Assembly: GCF_000224785.1 (NCBI RefSeq)
Contig: NZ_AGAV01000003.1
Location: 124,001-188,000 of the forward strand
Length of the DNA: 64,000 nt
Reading direction: 5' to 3'
DNA from: Lentibacillus jeotgali
GTDB taxonomy: Bacteria; Bacillota; Bacilli; Bacillales; Amphibacillaceae
In this document: one piece after another, positions 24,220 to 33,230 of the stretch
Position numbering within the stretch: position 1 is the stretch's first letter
Layout: each line of letters begins with the position of its first letter
Notes under the pieces: generated by a model
Told to the model about the DNA's origin: nothing
Seen by the model: the letters and a program-made list of their open reading frames with translations, nothing else
Databases searched by the model: none
Program-made: the position numbers and the translations under genes

Positions 24220-27075
24220 TTGGATGTCTTCGATGGAGGGTCAAATGGTTCCAATCGGCGTAACATAACGTGGAATAAAAAATATAATTGGATTGGATAC
24301 CTGATACTTGCAATTATTCTGGTAGTAATTGCAGGTTTATTTGCACTGCAGCTGATTACGGATTACATCTGGATGGATTCACTTAATTTTTCAGGTGTTT
24401 TTACGACCATATTAACAAGTAAAGTGCTGCTAGGCGTAACTGGCTTTGTTTTGTTTACGCTCAGCACATTTTTTACGGTTTATTGGATTCGCCGGTCGTA
24501 CCTGAAATATTTTGATTCAGGTCAGTTACCACCGGTTATGAGAAAAGGAAAAGTTATGATGCTGCTTATGCTTGGCATTTCGGCGGTTGTCGGGCTGTTT
24601 GGAAGCAGTATTGTACAAGGTGTCGGCTGGGAACGTGCGCTGAAGTTTCTTAACTATGCGTCATTTGGGCAGGCTGATCCGTATTTTGGTCTGGATATTT
24701 CCTTTTACATATATGTCTTGCCAGTGCTTAATTTAATTGTTTATGTCCTGATGGGCCTAAGTATCTTTTTCTTCCTGGTGGAAATCGGTGCTTATTCAGT
24801 TTTTCACATGTATAGAAAAAGCCGGCCTGCCCAATTGCACCTGGGGTCTACGCTTGGCTTTATCGGGCTGCTATTAACAGGCTATCATCTTTTGCAGCCG
24901 TTTGGCACACTATCGTCAACACAGGTTAATTTGTTTCAGGAAAGTGTTGTAAATGGCTTAAGTTATACGGATGATGTCATCAATATTCCGAAGGCATACA
25001 TTCTGGCTGCTGTGGCAGTCATTATGACAATCTGGATGATCATAAAGCTTGTTAGGGGCAACATTCAGACAATGCTGACCCCAATTGCCATCTATATCGG
25101 ATTGGTTATCGTCGGCCAAGGGGCTTCTTTGGCGGTGCAGAATTTTGTGGTTTCCCCGAATGAATTTGCCATGGAAGAACCATACTTGGACGATAATTTA
25201 AATTTTACCAAAGCAGCATATAATTTAAATAACATTAACGTGCAAGAGCACCCGGGAAATAATTCACTGGATGCGGAAATGGTGGAACGGAACTCAGGAA
25301 CAATTGATAATGTCCGCATGAATGATGTCCGTCCACTGCTTGATGTCTACAATCAGGTCCAGACATTCCGCACGTATTATGAATTCAATGACGTCGATGT
25401 TGACCGTTATCAAATCGACGGTGAATACGAGCAGGTATTTCTGGGGGCAAGAGAATTGGATACGTCCGATTTGCCTGACCAGGCGAAAACGTGGGTTAAC
25501 CATAACTTAAGGTATACACATGGATACGGGGTTACGATGAGCCATGTCAATAAAGTGACAGCACAAGGCCAGCCGGAATATATGCTCAAGGATATTCCGC
25601 CTGAAGGGGTCATGGATATCAGCCGGCCGCAAGTATACTTCGGTGAGGAAAATTCACCGAATGTTATTACCAATAGCGCGGTGGAGGAATTTGATTACCC
25701 GTCAGGTGATGAAAATGTCAATACAGAATACGAAGCCGATAAAGGGATTCAGCTGAGCGGCATAAACCGTCTGTTATTTGCGCTGAGTGAAGGCAATTTC
25801 AGAATGCTTGTATCTGACCAGATAACAGAAGACAGCCAACTGCTTGCCACGAGGAATATCATGGATCGTGTAAATCGAATCGCACCGTTTTTCAATTATG
25901 ATGAGGATCCTTATTTAGTTGTGCGAGAAGACGGTAGTATGGTCTGGATGATTGATGCTTATCTGAATGCTGAAAATTATCCGTACTCCGAGCCTTTTGA
26001 GGGTGAAAAGAATTATATCCGAAACTCTGTAAAGGTAACCGTCGATGCCTATTCGGGTGAAGTGAATTTTTATGCTGCCAATCCGGAAGATCCGTTATTG
26101 CAAACATTCCAGAACATATTCCCTGATTTGATTACGGAAGAGGTGCCTGAAGATATTCGTAATCATTTCCGTTACCCGACAGAGCTGTTTAAGATTCAGG
26201 CTAAGAAGTATGGCACATATCACATGTCTGATTTACAGGTATTTTACAATCGTGAAGACACATGGCAATTTCCGACAGAGCGTTATTTTAATGAGGACAT
26301 TGAAATGGAACCTTATTATACCACGATGAAATTGCCGAATCAGGAAGAGGAAGAATTTATCCAGATGATTCCATATACACCGAAAAACAGGCAAAACATG
26401 ATTGCCTGGATGGGTGTACGAAACGACGGGGAAAATTATGGTGAGATGTTTGTCTACGAGTTCCCTAAACAGCGAAATATTTACGGACCACAGCAAATTG
26501 AAAACCGGATTAATCAGGATAGTGAGATATCCCAGGAATTAAACTTGTGGTCCCAGGGCGGGTCAGAAGTCATAAGGGGCAACTTGCTGGCTATACCGAT
26601 TGAAGATACGATTATTTACGTCGAGCCGATTTACATCGAGTCCAATAATGAGACATCACTGCCGGAAGTAAAACGGGTAGTTGTGGCTTATGGTGATCAT
26701 ATTGTGATGGAAGCAAACTTTGACAAAGCACTTCAGGAGATACTGAATATTGTTGACTCTGATAGTCAGGGTGACGGACAGCAGGAAGATGGGGAAGGCC
26801 AGGAGAATGAACAAGGTGAACAGCAGGATCCGTCAGATCCAATTATGGAAGCAGAGCAGCAATTACAGGAGTTTTCCGATCTGTTTGACTCATATCAGCA
26901 AGCCTTGTCTGAAGGCAATTGGCAAGAAGCTGCAGATATCATGAGCGAATTGGAAAGCAAATTGGATGAAATCCAGTCATCTGATGGTGCAGGTAATGCT
27001 GATTCCTCTGGTAACCCTGATGGCTCCCAGCCGCCTGATGAGAATGCCGGATCATCGGATAACCAGGAAGAATAG
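24220..27075 (+). CDS. UPF0182 family large membrane protein
   Basis: A 951-residue protein. Seven or so transmembrane segments (residues 25-320) are followed by a large extracytoplasmic region containing Y-G-V-T-M-S-H-V-N and P-Q-V-Y-F-G-E, hallmarks of UPF0182. The last 100 residues are low-complexity and acidic (runs of Gln, Glu, Gly, Asp and Ser), typical of the family's variable tail. Function is unknown; homologues occur in actinobacteria and Firmicutes. TTG start with GGGGGAG upstream. It is monocistronic, with a clear terminator at 27089-27130. Confidence 0.88.
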   Translation: MDVFDGGSNGSNRRNITWNKKYNWIGYLILAIILVVIAGLFALQLITDYIWMDSLNFSGVFTTILTSKVLLGVTGFVLFTLSTFFTVYWIRRSYLKYFDSGQLPPVMRKGKVMMLLMLGISAVVGLFGSSIVQGVGWERALKFLNYASFGQADPYFGLDISFYIYVLPVLNLIVYVLMGLSIFFFLVEIGAYSVFHMYRKSRPAQLHLGSTLGFIGLLLTGYHLLQPFGTLSSTQVNLFQESVVNGLSYTDDVINIPKAYILAAVAVIMTIWMIIKLVRGNIQTMLTPIAIYIGLVIVGQGASLAVQNFVVSPNEFAMEEPYLDDNLNFTKAAYNLNNINVQEHPGNNSLDAEMVERNSGTIDNVRMNDVRPLLDVYNQVQTFRTYYEFNDVDVDRYQIDGEYEQVFLGARELDTSDLPDQAKTWVNHNLRYTHGYGVTMSHVNKVTAQGQPEYMLKDIPPEGVMDISRPQVYFGEENSPNVITNSAVEEFDYPSGDENVNTEYEADKGIQLSGINRLLFALSEGNFRMLVSDQITEDSQLLATRNIMDRVNRIAPFFNYDEDPYLVVREDGSMVWMIDAYLNAENYPYSEPFEGEKNYIRNSVKVTVDAYSGEVNFYAANPEDPLLQTFQNIFPDLITEEVPEDIRNHFRYPTELFKIQAKKYGTYHMSDLQVFYNREDTWQFPTERYFNEDIEMEPYYTTMKLPNQEEEEFIQMIPYTPKNRQNMIAWMGVRNDGENYGEMFVYEFPKQRNIYGPQQIENRINQDSEISQELNLWSQGGSEVIRGNLLAIPIEDTIIYVEPIYIESNNETSLPEVKRVVVAYGDHIVMEANFDKALQEILNIVDSDSQGDGQQEDGEGQENEQGEQQDPSDPIMEAEQQLQEFSDLFDSYQQALSEGNWQEAADIMSELESKLDEIQSSDGAGNADSSGNPDGSQPPDENAGSSDNQEE

Positions 27076-27088
27076 AATAAAACACATC

Positions 27089-27130
27089 AAAAATCGGGAT
27101 GCGCAGAGAGGCGGGTCCCGATTTTTCTTT
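27089..27130 (+). terminator. Terminator after the UPF0182 gene
   Basis: AAAAATCGGGA and TCCCGATTTTT pair around a 15-base loop, followed by CTTT. Confidence 0.85.
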
Positions 27131-27180
27131 ATGCCCCATTGATTGAAACCTCACTTATCCAAGGATGTAAAAGACGGTAA

Positions 27181-27318
27181 AGACCGGATAGGCTGGTTGC
27201 GAGCTTAATAGCAGTTAAAGAGAAACTGCTGCAGCTATCACAAAAAGAATGGTATATAGAAGAAGCAACTCAGGTCTCCTTTCCTGCGACTTTTGACATT
27301 ATACCCTATCGAAAGTAG
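27181..27318 (+). pseudogene. Unidentified gene relic
   Basis: An open stretch of 45 codons without start codon or binding site ends at TAG 27316-27318. It reads L-I-A-V-K-E-K-L-L-Q-L-S-Q-K-E-W-Y-I and then F-P-A-T-F-D-I-I-P-Y-R-K. The amphipathic and hydrophobic patterns look protein-like, but I cannot name a family. Probably the tail of a lost gene; chance is possible. The rest of 27131-27428 shows only the ABC gene's upstream region. Confidence 0.3.
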
Positions 27319-27428
27319 AGTTAATCATAAATATATTGACCATAATGGCTTACCGTTGCGATGAAATCGGCCAATGCGGTCTAAAAGGATGGTATTTGAA
27401 TAACGATGATATAAGGGGGAGTGGGCAA

Positions 27429-28325
27429 ATGACACTTTTAAAAACGGAAAATCTCACAAAAATGTTTGGACATTTCAAAGCGGTGGATGAGATTAATATT
27501 GACGTTAAGGAAGGGGAAGTTTACGGTTTTATCGGTCCCAATGGAGCAGGGAAGTCAACGACCATTCGCGTTTTGCTTGGCATGCTGAAGGCAACAAGTG
27601 GGCATGCATCCATATTTGGTAAAGATGTCTGGAAGGATGCAGTGGATATCCATAAGCGGATTGCCTATGTCCCGGGTGATGTGAATTTGTGGCCGAATTT
27701 GACCGGCGGCGAGGTTATTGATCTATTCATGAAGCTGCGCGGCGGTTCAGTGAACAAACAAAAGCGTGAGGAATTAATACAAAAGTTCAGTTTTGACCCA
27801 TCAAAAAAGTGCAGGACCTACTCAAAGGGAAATCGGCAAAAGGTTTCACTGATTGCGGCATTTGTTTCCGATGTTGATCTGTATATTCTTGATGAGCCGA
27901 CATCCGGACTTGATCCCTTAATGGAGCGCACGTTTCAGGAGTGTGTGATGAAAGCAAAAGTTGAAGGAAAAAGCATTCTGCTCTCAAGTCATATCTTATC
28001 AGAAGTGGAGCGGCTCTGTGACTGTGTAGGCATTATCCGGGATGGAAAAATTATTGAGTCAGGGTCCATGGATGAATTGCGTCATTTAACACGAACCAAT
28101 CTGAAAGTGGAAACAAAACAGCCGATCACCGCTTTGGATGAGATGACAGGCATTCATAATGTTGAACGAAAAGAACATATGCTGTCCTTGCAAGTCGACA
28201 CCGAGAATCTGGATGACGTTATACGGCATATTAGCCAGTTCGGGGTCGCCAAGCTTGAAAGTGCTCCACCGACATTGGAAGACTTATTTATGCGGCATTA
28301 CGAGGGGGATGGAGGTGAATCCTGA
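27429..28325 (+). CDS. ABC transporter ATP-binding protein, now without its permease
   Basis: A 298-residue ATPase with Walker A (G-P-N-G-A-G-K-S-T-T), Walker B (Y-I-L-D-E-P-T-S-G-L-D) and the H-loop (L-L-S-S-H). The signature region reads Y-S-K-G-N-R-Q-K, an S-K-G-N variant of LSGGQ that is usual in exporters of the YhcH/daunorubicin-resistance-like group. The C-terminal 70 residues are the extra domain typical of that group. ATG 27429 follows GGGGAG. The partner permease should overlap it at 28325 but has been deleted to about 30 codons, so this ATPase is probably idle unless it serves another permease. Confidence 0.88.
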   Translation: MTLLKTENLTKMFGHFKAVDEINIDVKEGEVYGFIGPNGAGKSTTIRVLLGMLKATSGHASIFGKDVWKDAVDIHKRIAYVPGDVNLWPNLTGGEVIDLFMKLRGGSVNKQKREELIQKFSFDPSKKCRTYSKGNRQKVSLIAAFVSDVDLYILDEPTSGLDPLMERTFQECVMKAKVEGKSILLSSHILSEVERLCDCVGIIRDGKIIESGSMDELRHLTRTNLKVETKQPITALDEMTGIHNVERKEHMLSLQVDTENLDDVIRHISQFGVAKLESAPPTLEDLFMRHYEGDGGES

Positions 28326-28418
28326 TGGGTAAGCAGTCTTTCGCCAATACTGGAAAACGTGGCAATTGGGCTCACGATTGCAGGCATGTTTGGCTATCGC
28401 AAGCGAGATACTCATTGA
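28325..28418 (+). pseudogene. ABC-2 permease reduced to its two ends by internal deletion
   Basis: ATG 28325 overlaps the ATPase stop (TGATG), and the first codons M-G-K-Q-S-F-A-N-T-G are a normal permease start for this exporter type. Straight after, in a different frame, come V-A-I-G-L-T-I-A-G-M-F-G-Y-R-K-R-D and stop 28416-28418. This is the typical last transmembrane helix and basic tail of the same protein. About 1.5 kb between them is missing (family length about 530 residues, from general knowledge). The junction lies near 28351-28358 and shifts the frame. Confidence 0.7.
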
Positions 28419-28429
28419 TAGCAGTATAA

Positions 28430-28456
28430 AGCCCCCACCATTGCTAAGTGGGGGCT
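28430..28456. terminator. Nine-bp GC-rich hairpin after the permease relic
   Basis: AGCCCCCAC (28430-28438) pairs with GTGGGGGCT (28448-28456). No T-run follows on plus; on minus TTTATACTGC follows. It may be the exporter operon's terminator. The hairpin followed by GGGTAGTTCGAC also resembles the ends of IS200/IS605-type elements, without any transposase being present. Confidence 0.45.
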
Positions 28457-28502
28457 GAGGGTAGTTCGACGTCGCTAAACGAGCGCTTTCACCTTTGTTC
28501 AC

Positions 28503-28630
28503 AATGAAAGCTAATTGTAACAATTTGAGCGGGAAATTTGTGAACTTGAGCAGAATTTGTGACAACATGAGCCGATTTCTGGCTATTTGAGCCGATTTTG
28601 TGACAACATGAGCCGATCCAATAATTTGCA
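28503..28630. repeat. 20-21 bp periodic repeat array, version AACATGAGC/AATTTGAGC (5-6 units)
   Basis: Cores start at 28522, 28543, 28564, 28584 and 28605 (spacings 21, 21, 20, 21), with a degenerate unit at 28503. All fit AAYWTSAGC with G at the S position, apart from a T at the first position of 28584. Between cores the recurring text is CGATTTTGTGAC-like. The array is intergenic, between the ABC relic and the catalase terminator. It shares general core and period with the arrays at 23.3 and 41.8 kb. Confidence 0.8.
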
Positions 28631-28668
28631 TGCAGGACCTGACAGAAGAGAATGCTAAGCGGCGCCCA

Positions 28669-28700
28669 AACCCCTTATGCATTTAAGGCATAAAGGGGTT
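28669..28700 (-). terminator. Hairpin downstream of the catalase gene
   Basis: AACCCCTTATGC (28669-28680) and GCATAAAGGGGTT (28688-28700) pair with one bulge. It is about 50 bases past the catalase stop on the minus strand. The T-run is weak on both sides. Confidence 0.5.
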
Positions 28701-28752
28701 CTTACTTGCTGTTAAGAAAGCATAAACACTAAACAGCGCTGGTGTCTTTATT

Positions 28753-30366
28753 TTAATATGGATCAGCGTCTTTTCCTTTTTCAACGGCCTTATCTGGTGC
28801 TTTTTCTGCATCCTTGTTGCCGAGTGGATTCTTGCTTGAACTGTTGTTATCCTTCATCTTTTTGGCTGCTTCTTCCAGCCCTTCACGCAGCCGCCGTCCG
28901 TATTCCTCGTCTGCTTCTTCGGCAAGGGCCATCATTTTATCTTGTATTACCTGGGTACATTCAGAAAGATCGCCGATGAGGTTCGAAATCAATTCATCTT
29001 TTTCCCAATCATCAAACCAGCGGAAAGTATCACCGGCCTGTTTGGTATTATCGTTGCGCTCAATTGATTCCCTGACAAGATTCCCTTCGACTTTCGGAGT
29101 GTACTCCTTGCCGACTTGCTCCGCTTCCTTATAGTTCCCTAACGATGATGGCTCATAATTGATATGCGGGTTCTTTTTGGAAGAGCGTTCAGGCTCATAA
29201 CGCATGGTCCCGCCTTCCTGATTGGTTGCAACACGTTTTTGGGCCGCGTTGATTGGAACTTGCAGATAATTGGCGCCCACCCGGTAACGCTGGGTATCGG
29301 AATAGGAGAACGTTCGTCCCTGGAGCATTTTGTCATCCGAAAAGTCAAGCCCGTCAACAAGCACCCCGGTACCGAATGCGGATTGCTCGACTTCCGTAAA
29401 ATAATCCTCCGGGTTTTTGTTCAATACCATTCGTCCGACCGGCAGCCATGGAAATTGATCCTCCGGCCATATTTTTGTGTCGTCAAGCGGATCAAAGTCC
29501 AGCTCAGGATGCTCGCCATCATTCATGATCTGTACATACAGTTCCCACTCCGGGTAATCGCCGCGTTCAATTGCGTCGTACAGATCCTGTGTGGCGTGAT
29601 TGAAGTTTTCGCCCTGGATTTCGTTTGCTTCCTTGACCGTCAAATTTTTAATGCCTTCTTTCGGTTCCCAGTGGTATTTGACAAGCACTGCTTCACCATC
29701 GTCGTTAACCCACTTATACGTGTTGACACCAGACCCCTGCATCATCCGGTAATTTGCCGGGATGCCCCATGGGGAATACATAAATGTCACCATATGAAAG
29801 GACTCCGGTGAATTCGAGCAGAAATCAAAGAAGCGCTGGCTGTCTTGAATATTGGTTATCGGGTCAGGTCTGAAGGCATGAATCATATCTGGAAACTTCA
29901 TCGCATCACGGATGAAAAAGATTTTGATATTGTTTCCGACTAAATCCCAGTTACCGTCCTCCGTGTAAAACTTAACGGCGAACCCGCGCGGATCTCTGAG
30001 TGTTTCCGGCGAATGCGTACCATGGACGACTGTGGAAAAACGGACAAATACAGGTGTCTGTTTGCCTTTTTCCTGAAAAACCTTTGCCCGTGTATATTTG
30101 GAAACAGGCTCATCACCCGCCATTCCATACGTCTCAAAGTAACCGTGGGCGCCGGCACCACGGGCATGGACGATACGTTCAGGCACTTTCTCCCGATCAA
30201 AATGACTGATTTTTTCAATGAAATCATAGTTTTCCAGTGTGGCAGGGCCCCGATTGTTTATCGTACGGATGTTTTGATTGTTCGTGACAGGGTGCCCCTG
30301 TCTGTTAGTCAGCGTGTCGTCATTCTCATTGTTTGTCTGATGTTTCCGATTATGGTCTTCAGCCAT
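28753..30366 (-). CDS. Haem catalase (clade with KatA/KatX)
   Basis: A 537-residue monofunctional catalase that breaks down hydrogen peroxide. The distal histidine is in [12 protein letters not shown], the distal asparagine in D-L-V-G-N-N, and the proximal tyrosine region is [10 protein letters not shown]. The final 40 residues are hydrophilic (K-D-N-N-S-S-S-K, then K-D-A-E-K-A-P-D-K), longer than in minimal catalases. ATG preceded by GGATGAT; no obvious PerR box was found in the 200 bases upstream. It is monocistronic. Whether it is the vegetative or the spore enzyme cannot be told. Confidence 0.92.
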   Translation of the reverse strand: MAEDHNRKHQTNNENDDTLTNRQGHPVTNNQNIRTINNRGPATLENYDFIEKISHFDREKVPERIVHARGAGAHGYFETYGMAGDEPVSKYTRAKVFQEKGKQTPVFVRFSTVVHGTHSPETLRDPRGFAVKFYTEDGNWDLVGNNIKIFFIRDAMKFPDMIHAFRPDPITNIQDSQRFFDFCSNSPESFHMVTFMYSPWGIPANYRMMQGSGVNTYKWVNDDGEAVLVKYHWEPKEGIKNLTVKEANEIQGENFNHATQDLYDAIERGDYPEWELYVQIMNDGEHPELDFDPLDDTKIWPEDQFPWLPVGRMVLNKNPEDYFTEVEQSAFGTGVLVDGLDFSDDKMLQGRTFSYSDTQRYRVGANYLQVPINAAQKRVATNQEGGTMRYEPERSSKKNPHINYEPSSLGNYKEAEQVGKEYTPKVEGNLVRESIERNDNTKQAGDTFRWFDDWEKDELISNLIGDLSECTQVIQDKMMALAEEADEEYGRRLREGLEEAAKKMKDNNSSSKNPLGNKDAEKAPDKAVEKGKDADPY

Positions 30367-30571
30367 TTATATCATCCTCCATCATGTTTATGTATTTACG
30401 TTATTCATTTTGTCCAATAACAACTAAATTAATCCACTTCCTGGCGCTTGTCTTTAACAAATGTGAAAACCAACCCCTAATGCATTTGCCGTTATTACAC
30501 AAGTGAAACTATCTCTGAATCTTTTTTTCAGGATCAACGTATATATAATTAGGAGAAAAGAGGGTATCTAA

Positions 30572-31297
30572 ATGAATGCTTATGAACAAAAGGTTTATGA
30601 GGAACTGACAAGATGGCGGCGAGAGGTACTAAAAAAATCAGGTCTTTTTACACAAATCTCTAAGAAGACCCAGACAAAATTAAATGGAATGATTCCTGAG
30701 AGAGCCCATCGGATTATAACGGAAAGTATTAAAAATATGGTGAAAGCAACCTTGGTCGGGTCTAATATCACCACAAAAAAGCAACAATCAGCAGGTCTTA
30801 GCCTTAGTGAAAAGGATCAACTGCTGAAGGAAAAGCTCACATCTTACCGTAAAACGGCTGTGGTTGAAGGTGCTGGGACAGGTGCAGGTGGTTTTTTGCT
30901 GGGTCTTGCCGATTTCCCCATGCTTTTATCGATAAAAATGAAGTTTCTGTTTGAGACAGCAGCAATTTATGGCTATGATACACGGCAATATGAGGAGCGG
31001 CTGTTTATCCTCCATGTATTTCAGCTTGCCTTCTCCAGCGAGGCCAGAAGGAAGGAAACCTTTTATATACTTGAACATTGGGAATCAGAAAAGGAAAAAC
31101 TCGCCGATATGGATTGGCGGGTGTTTCAGCAAGAGTACCGGGATTATATTGATTTAATTAAAATGCTGCAGCTTGTACCAGGGTTTGGCGCCATTGTCGG
31201 GGCCTATGCAAACCATAATTTGCTCGATACGTTAGGGGAAACGGCAATGAATGCGTATCGGATGCGTTTGTTGACAACACAGCCATTGGATTATTAG
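30572..31297 (+). CDS. EcsC family protein
   Basis: 241 residues. The glycine-rich segment V-V-E-G-A-G-T-G-A-G-G-F-L-L-G-L-A-D-F-P and the later L-V-P-G-F-G-A-I-V-G-A-Y-A-N are the two hydrophobic hairpins of EcsC-like proteins, which are probably membrane-associated. EcsC was named from the ecsABC operon, but no ABC genes are adjacent here, and its role is unknown. AGGAGAAAAGAGG precedes the ATG. It is divergent from catalase and has its own terminator. Confidence 0.82.
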   Translation: MNAYEQKVYEELTRWRREVLKKSGLFTQISKKTQTKLNGMIPERAHRIITESIKNMVKATLVGSNITTKKQQSAGLSLSEKDQLLKEKLTSYRKTAVVEGAGTGAGGFLLGLADFPMLLSIKMKFLFETAAIYGYDTRQYEERLFILHVFQLAFSSEARRKETFYILEHWESEKEKLADMDWRVFQQEYRDYIDLIKMLQLVPGFGAIVGAYANHNLLDTLGETAMNAYRMRLLTTQPLDY

Positions 31298-31331
31298 GGG
31301 GTGCATTCACGCGACCCCAATAAATATCAAA

Positions 31332-31362
31332 AAAGCCGTGGTCTTCATTAAGATGCGGCTTT
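31332..31362. terminator. Bidirectional terminator between EcsC and DUF3891 genes
   Basis: AAAGCCG (31332-31338) pairs with CGGCTTT (31356-31362); A- and T-rich flanks on both sides suit both convergent genes. Confidence 0.65.
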
Positions 31363-31380
31363 CATAGGTCTGAAAACGTC

Positions 31381-32142
31381 TTATAGCAATTGAATTGATA
31401 CTGTTTTTTCGTCGACCTGCTCATAGCTTTTAATCAGCCCTTTTTCTAAGATGTCATTTTTCGGTATAACTTTCTGACGAATGGTTATATCGATAGGACT
31501 TCCAAACGGGAAAACGTCCATTTCGACTGTTTCGTCATCTTTCCAGTAAATACCTACTTTATTTGTATGAAAAAAAGTAAGCATCTGTGGCACAGGAATC
31601 CCCTCTTTGAATAACGGATGCTCGTTTTCTTTAGACGTTCCTGGTTCGTTCAGACAAATATATAATGATAGACTGTCTAAGAACTGCAATAACCCATAAT
31701 GGACATCAAATATTTCATTATCATAATTTTCAAGGGATCCAATGATCTGCTGCTGACGCTTCCGTTCATTCTGGACAAACAACTGGGATTCTTCTTTCGG
31801 ATCATCAATTAGGAAACGTGCATAATGCTCGCTGCATAACAAGGCGGCATATAAATCATATTTTTCTACTTCATCAACCCCGTGTTTGTAAAAAACGGTT
31901 TTAGCGGAATTAGGAATATCAGTAAACATATATGGTTCTTGTTTTTGGTCATTCCAGAATGGCTGTTTGTCCATCATCTTCCATGCGTAGTCATGGTTTT
32001 CAATGGCGTATAGGACGGATTGCTTCCATGTCTCCTCTATAAAAAACGAATCTTTCAGGTTGGCTGCCAATTGACCGGAAATCCGCGCATGATGATCCTG
32101 TTCAATCATAACGTACTGATTTTGGCGTTCTCTTACAATCAT
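31381..32142 (-). CDS. DUF3891 family protein
   Basis: A 253-residue soluble protein starting M-I-V-R-E-R. Conserved-looking elements are M-I-E-Q-D-H-H-A-R-I-S-G, A-I-E-N-H-D-Y-A-W and C-S-E-H-Y-A-R-F. The spread of His/Asp pairs (Q-D-H, N-H-D) suggests a metal-binding HD-like helical fold. The family is common in Bacillaceae and functionally unassigned. ATG 32142 follows GGGGTG; the frame stays open 25 codons upstream but with no binding site there. It is divergent from the dioxygenase-like gene at 32279. Confidence 0.78.
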   Translation of the reverse strand: MIVRERQNQYVMIEQDHHARISGQLAANLKDSFFIEETWKQSVLYAIENHDYAWKMMDKQPFWNDQKQEPYMFTDIPNSAKTVFYKHGVDEVEKYDLYAALLCSEHYARFLIDDPKEESQLFVQNERKRQQQIIGSLENYDNEIFDVHYGLLQFLDSLSLYICLNEPGTSKENEHPLFKEGIPVPQMLTFFHTNKVGIYWKDDETVEMDVFPFGSPIDITIRQKVIPKNDILEKGLIKSYEQVDEKTVSIQLL

Positions 32143-32201
32143 AAGTAACACCCCTTTTGTCTTTAGTATACAAAAATATGGGTAGGTTTTAAAATAGAAT
32201 C

Positions 32202-32268
32202 TTGTCAACAGTGTCAAAAAGCGGTATAATACTTACATAAAGTAACTTAATTTAAAAAAATAACTTAA
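32202..32268 (+). promoter_or_regulatory. Sigma-A promoter and candidate operator of the VOC gene
   Basis: TTGTCA (32202-32207), a 17-base spacer and TATAAT (32225-32230) make a near-consensus vegetative promoter. Just after the expected start lie two exact TAACTTAA copies (32243-32250, 32261-32268), 18 bases apart, well placed to block transcription. They may be the site for the MarR-type MhqR regulator encoded at 33948-34367; this link is inferred. Confidence 0.6.
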
Positions 32269-32278
32269 AGAGGAAGAG

Positions 32279-33142
32279 TTGACTATATTGGAAAAGAAAT
32301 TTTTTGAAAAGCGAACGACATATGTTGGTGAAGTGAATATAAATGTAACAGATCTGGACCAGGCATTGTCGTTTTATCAGCATGTCATTGGATTTAATAT
32401 TCTAGAACAAACTGACCGGAAAGCTGTCTTAACAGCCGATGGAAAAACACCTCTGTTGACATTGGTACAGCCGGCAGCCCCCTTGCCGAAAGAAGAAAGG
32501 ACAAGCGGGTTATTTCATTTTGCTATCCTGCTGCCGTCGCGAGCTGATCTTTCTAGCTTCCTGAGACACATCGCCAAGGCAGGTGCGCGTCTTGGAGCAT
32601 CCGATCATTTAGTAAGTGAGGCATTGTATTTGAATGACCCTGACGGAAATGGAATTGAAGTGTATCATGATCGTCCATCCAGTGAATGGAGCTGGTCCAA
32701 CGGGCAGGTCACCATGTCGACTGAACCATTGGATGCTGACAGTTTGCTTGCAGAAAGTGATCAGGAGTGGAAAGGATTACCTGAAGAAACAGTTATGGGG
32801 CATATTCATCTGCATGTGGCGAATCTTAAAAGTACCGAAAAATTTTATGCCGATGGTCTTGGCTTCCAGGTTGTGACTAACTATCCCGGCGCATTATTCA
32901 CGTCAACCGGGGGCTATCATCATCACATCGGCCTGAATATTTGGAACGGGGAAAATGCCCCGGTACCGTCTGACAATAGTGCCGGTCTCAACTGGTACTC
33001 GCTTATTTTCCCTGATAATGAGAGCAGGGAAGAAAAAGTCAACAACCTGGAGCGTGCCGGCGTAAGCATTCAGCAGGAAAATAATGCTTACATCGTAAAC
33101 GATCCATCTGGAAATGAAATTCATCTGCTGCTGGCAGATTAA
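32279..33142 (+). CDS. VOC family ring-cleaving dioxygenase-like protein (MhqA/MhqE/CatE type)
   Basis: A 287-residue protein of two vicinal-oxygen-chelate modules. Metal ligands are visible as G-E-V-N-I-N-V in module 1 and M-G-H-I-H-L-H-V in module 2, with G-N-G-I-E-V-Y and G-N-E-I-H-L-L strands closing the modules. Closest known types are CatE (catechol 2,3-dioxygenase) and MhqA/MhqE of Bacillus, which remove quinone-derived catechols. TTG 32279 lies 4 bases after AGAGGA; TTG 32288 is an alternative and would give the more usual M-E-K-K-F-F-E-K-R start. MhqD- and MhqR-like genes follow on the other strand, which supports the role. Confidence 0.82.
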   Translation: MTILEKKFFEKRTTYVGEVNINVTDLDQALSFYQHVIGFNILEQTDRKAVLTADGKTPLLTLVQPAAPLPKEERTSGLFHFAILLPSRADLSSFLRHIAKAGARLGASDHLVSEALYLNDPDGNGIEVYHDRPSSEWSWSNGQVTMSTEPLDADSLLAESDQEWKGLPEETVMGHIHLHVANLKSTEKFYADGLGFQVVTNYPGALFTSTGGYHHHIGLNIWNGENAPVPSDNSAGLNWYSLIFPDNESREEKVNNLERAGVSIQQENNAYIVNDPSGNEIHLLLAD

Positions 33143-33144
33143 AA

Positions 33145-33177
33145 AAGCGTTCGGAACATTTCCGAACGACTTTTTAA
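33145..33177. terminator. Terminator between the VOC and mhqD genes
   Basis: CGTTCGGAA and TTCCGAACG pair around a short loop; AAAAAA before and TTTTT after suit termination on both strands. Confidence 0.8.
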
Positions 33178-33230
33178 TCTGGGGAATATGGTGTTTGAAA
33201 AAGCCCAAGTTACAGCCCATCTGGTCGTGC

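Noticed and set aside
29164-29811. 215-codon plus-strand ORF within catalase
   Set aside because: It is fully antisense to an intact catalase gene with all motifs and shows no protein-like composition of its own.
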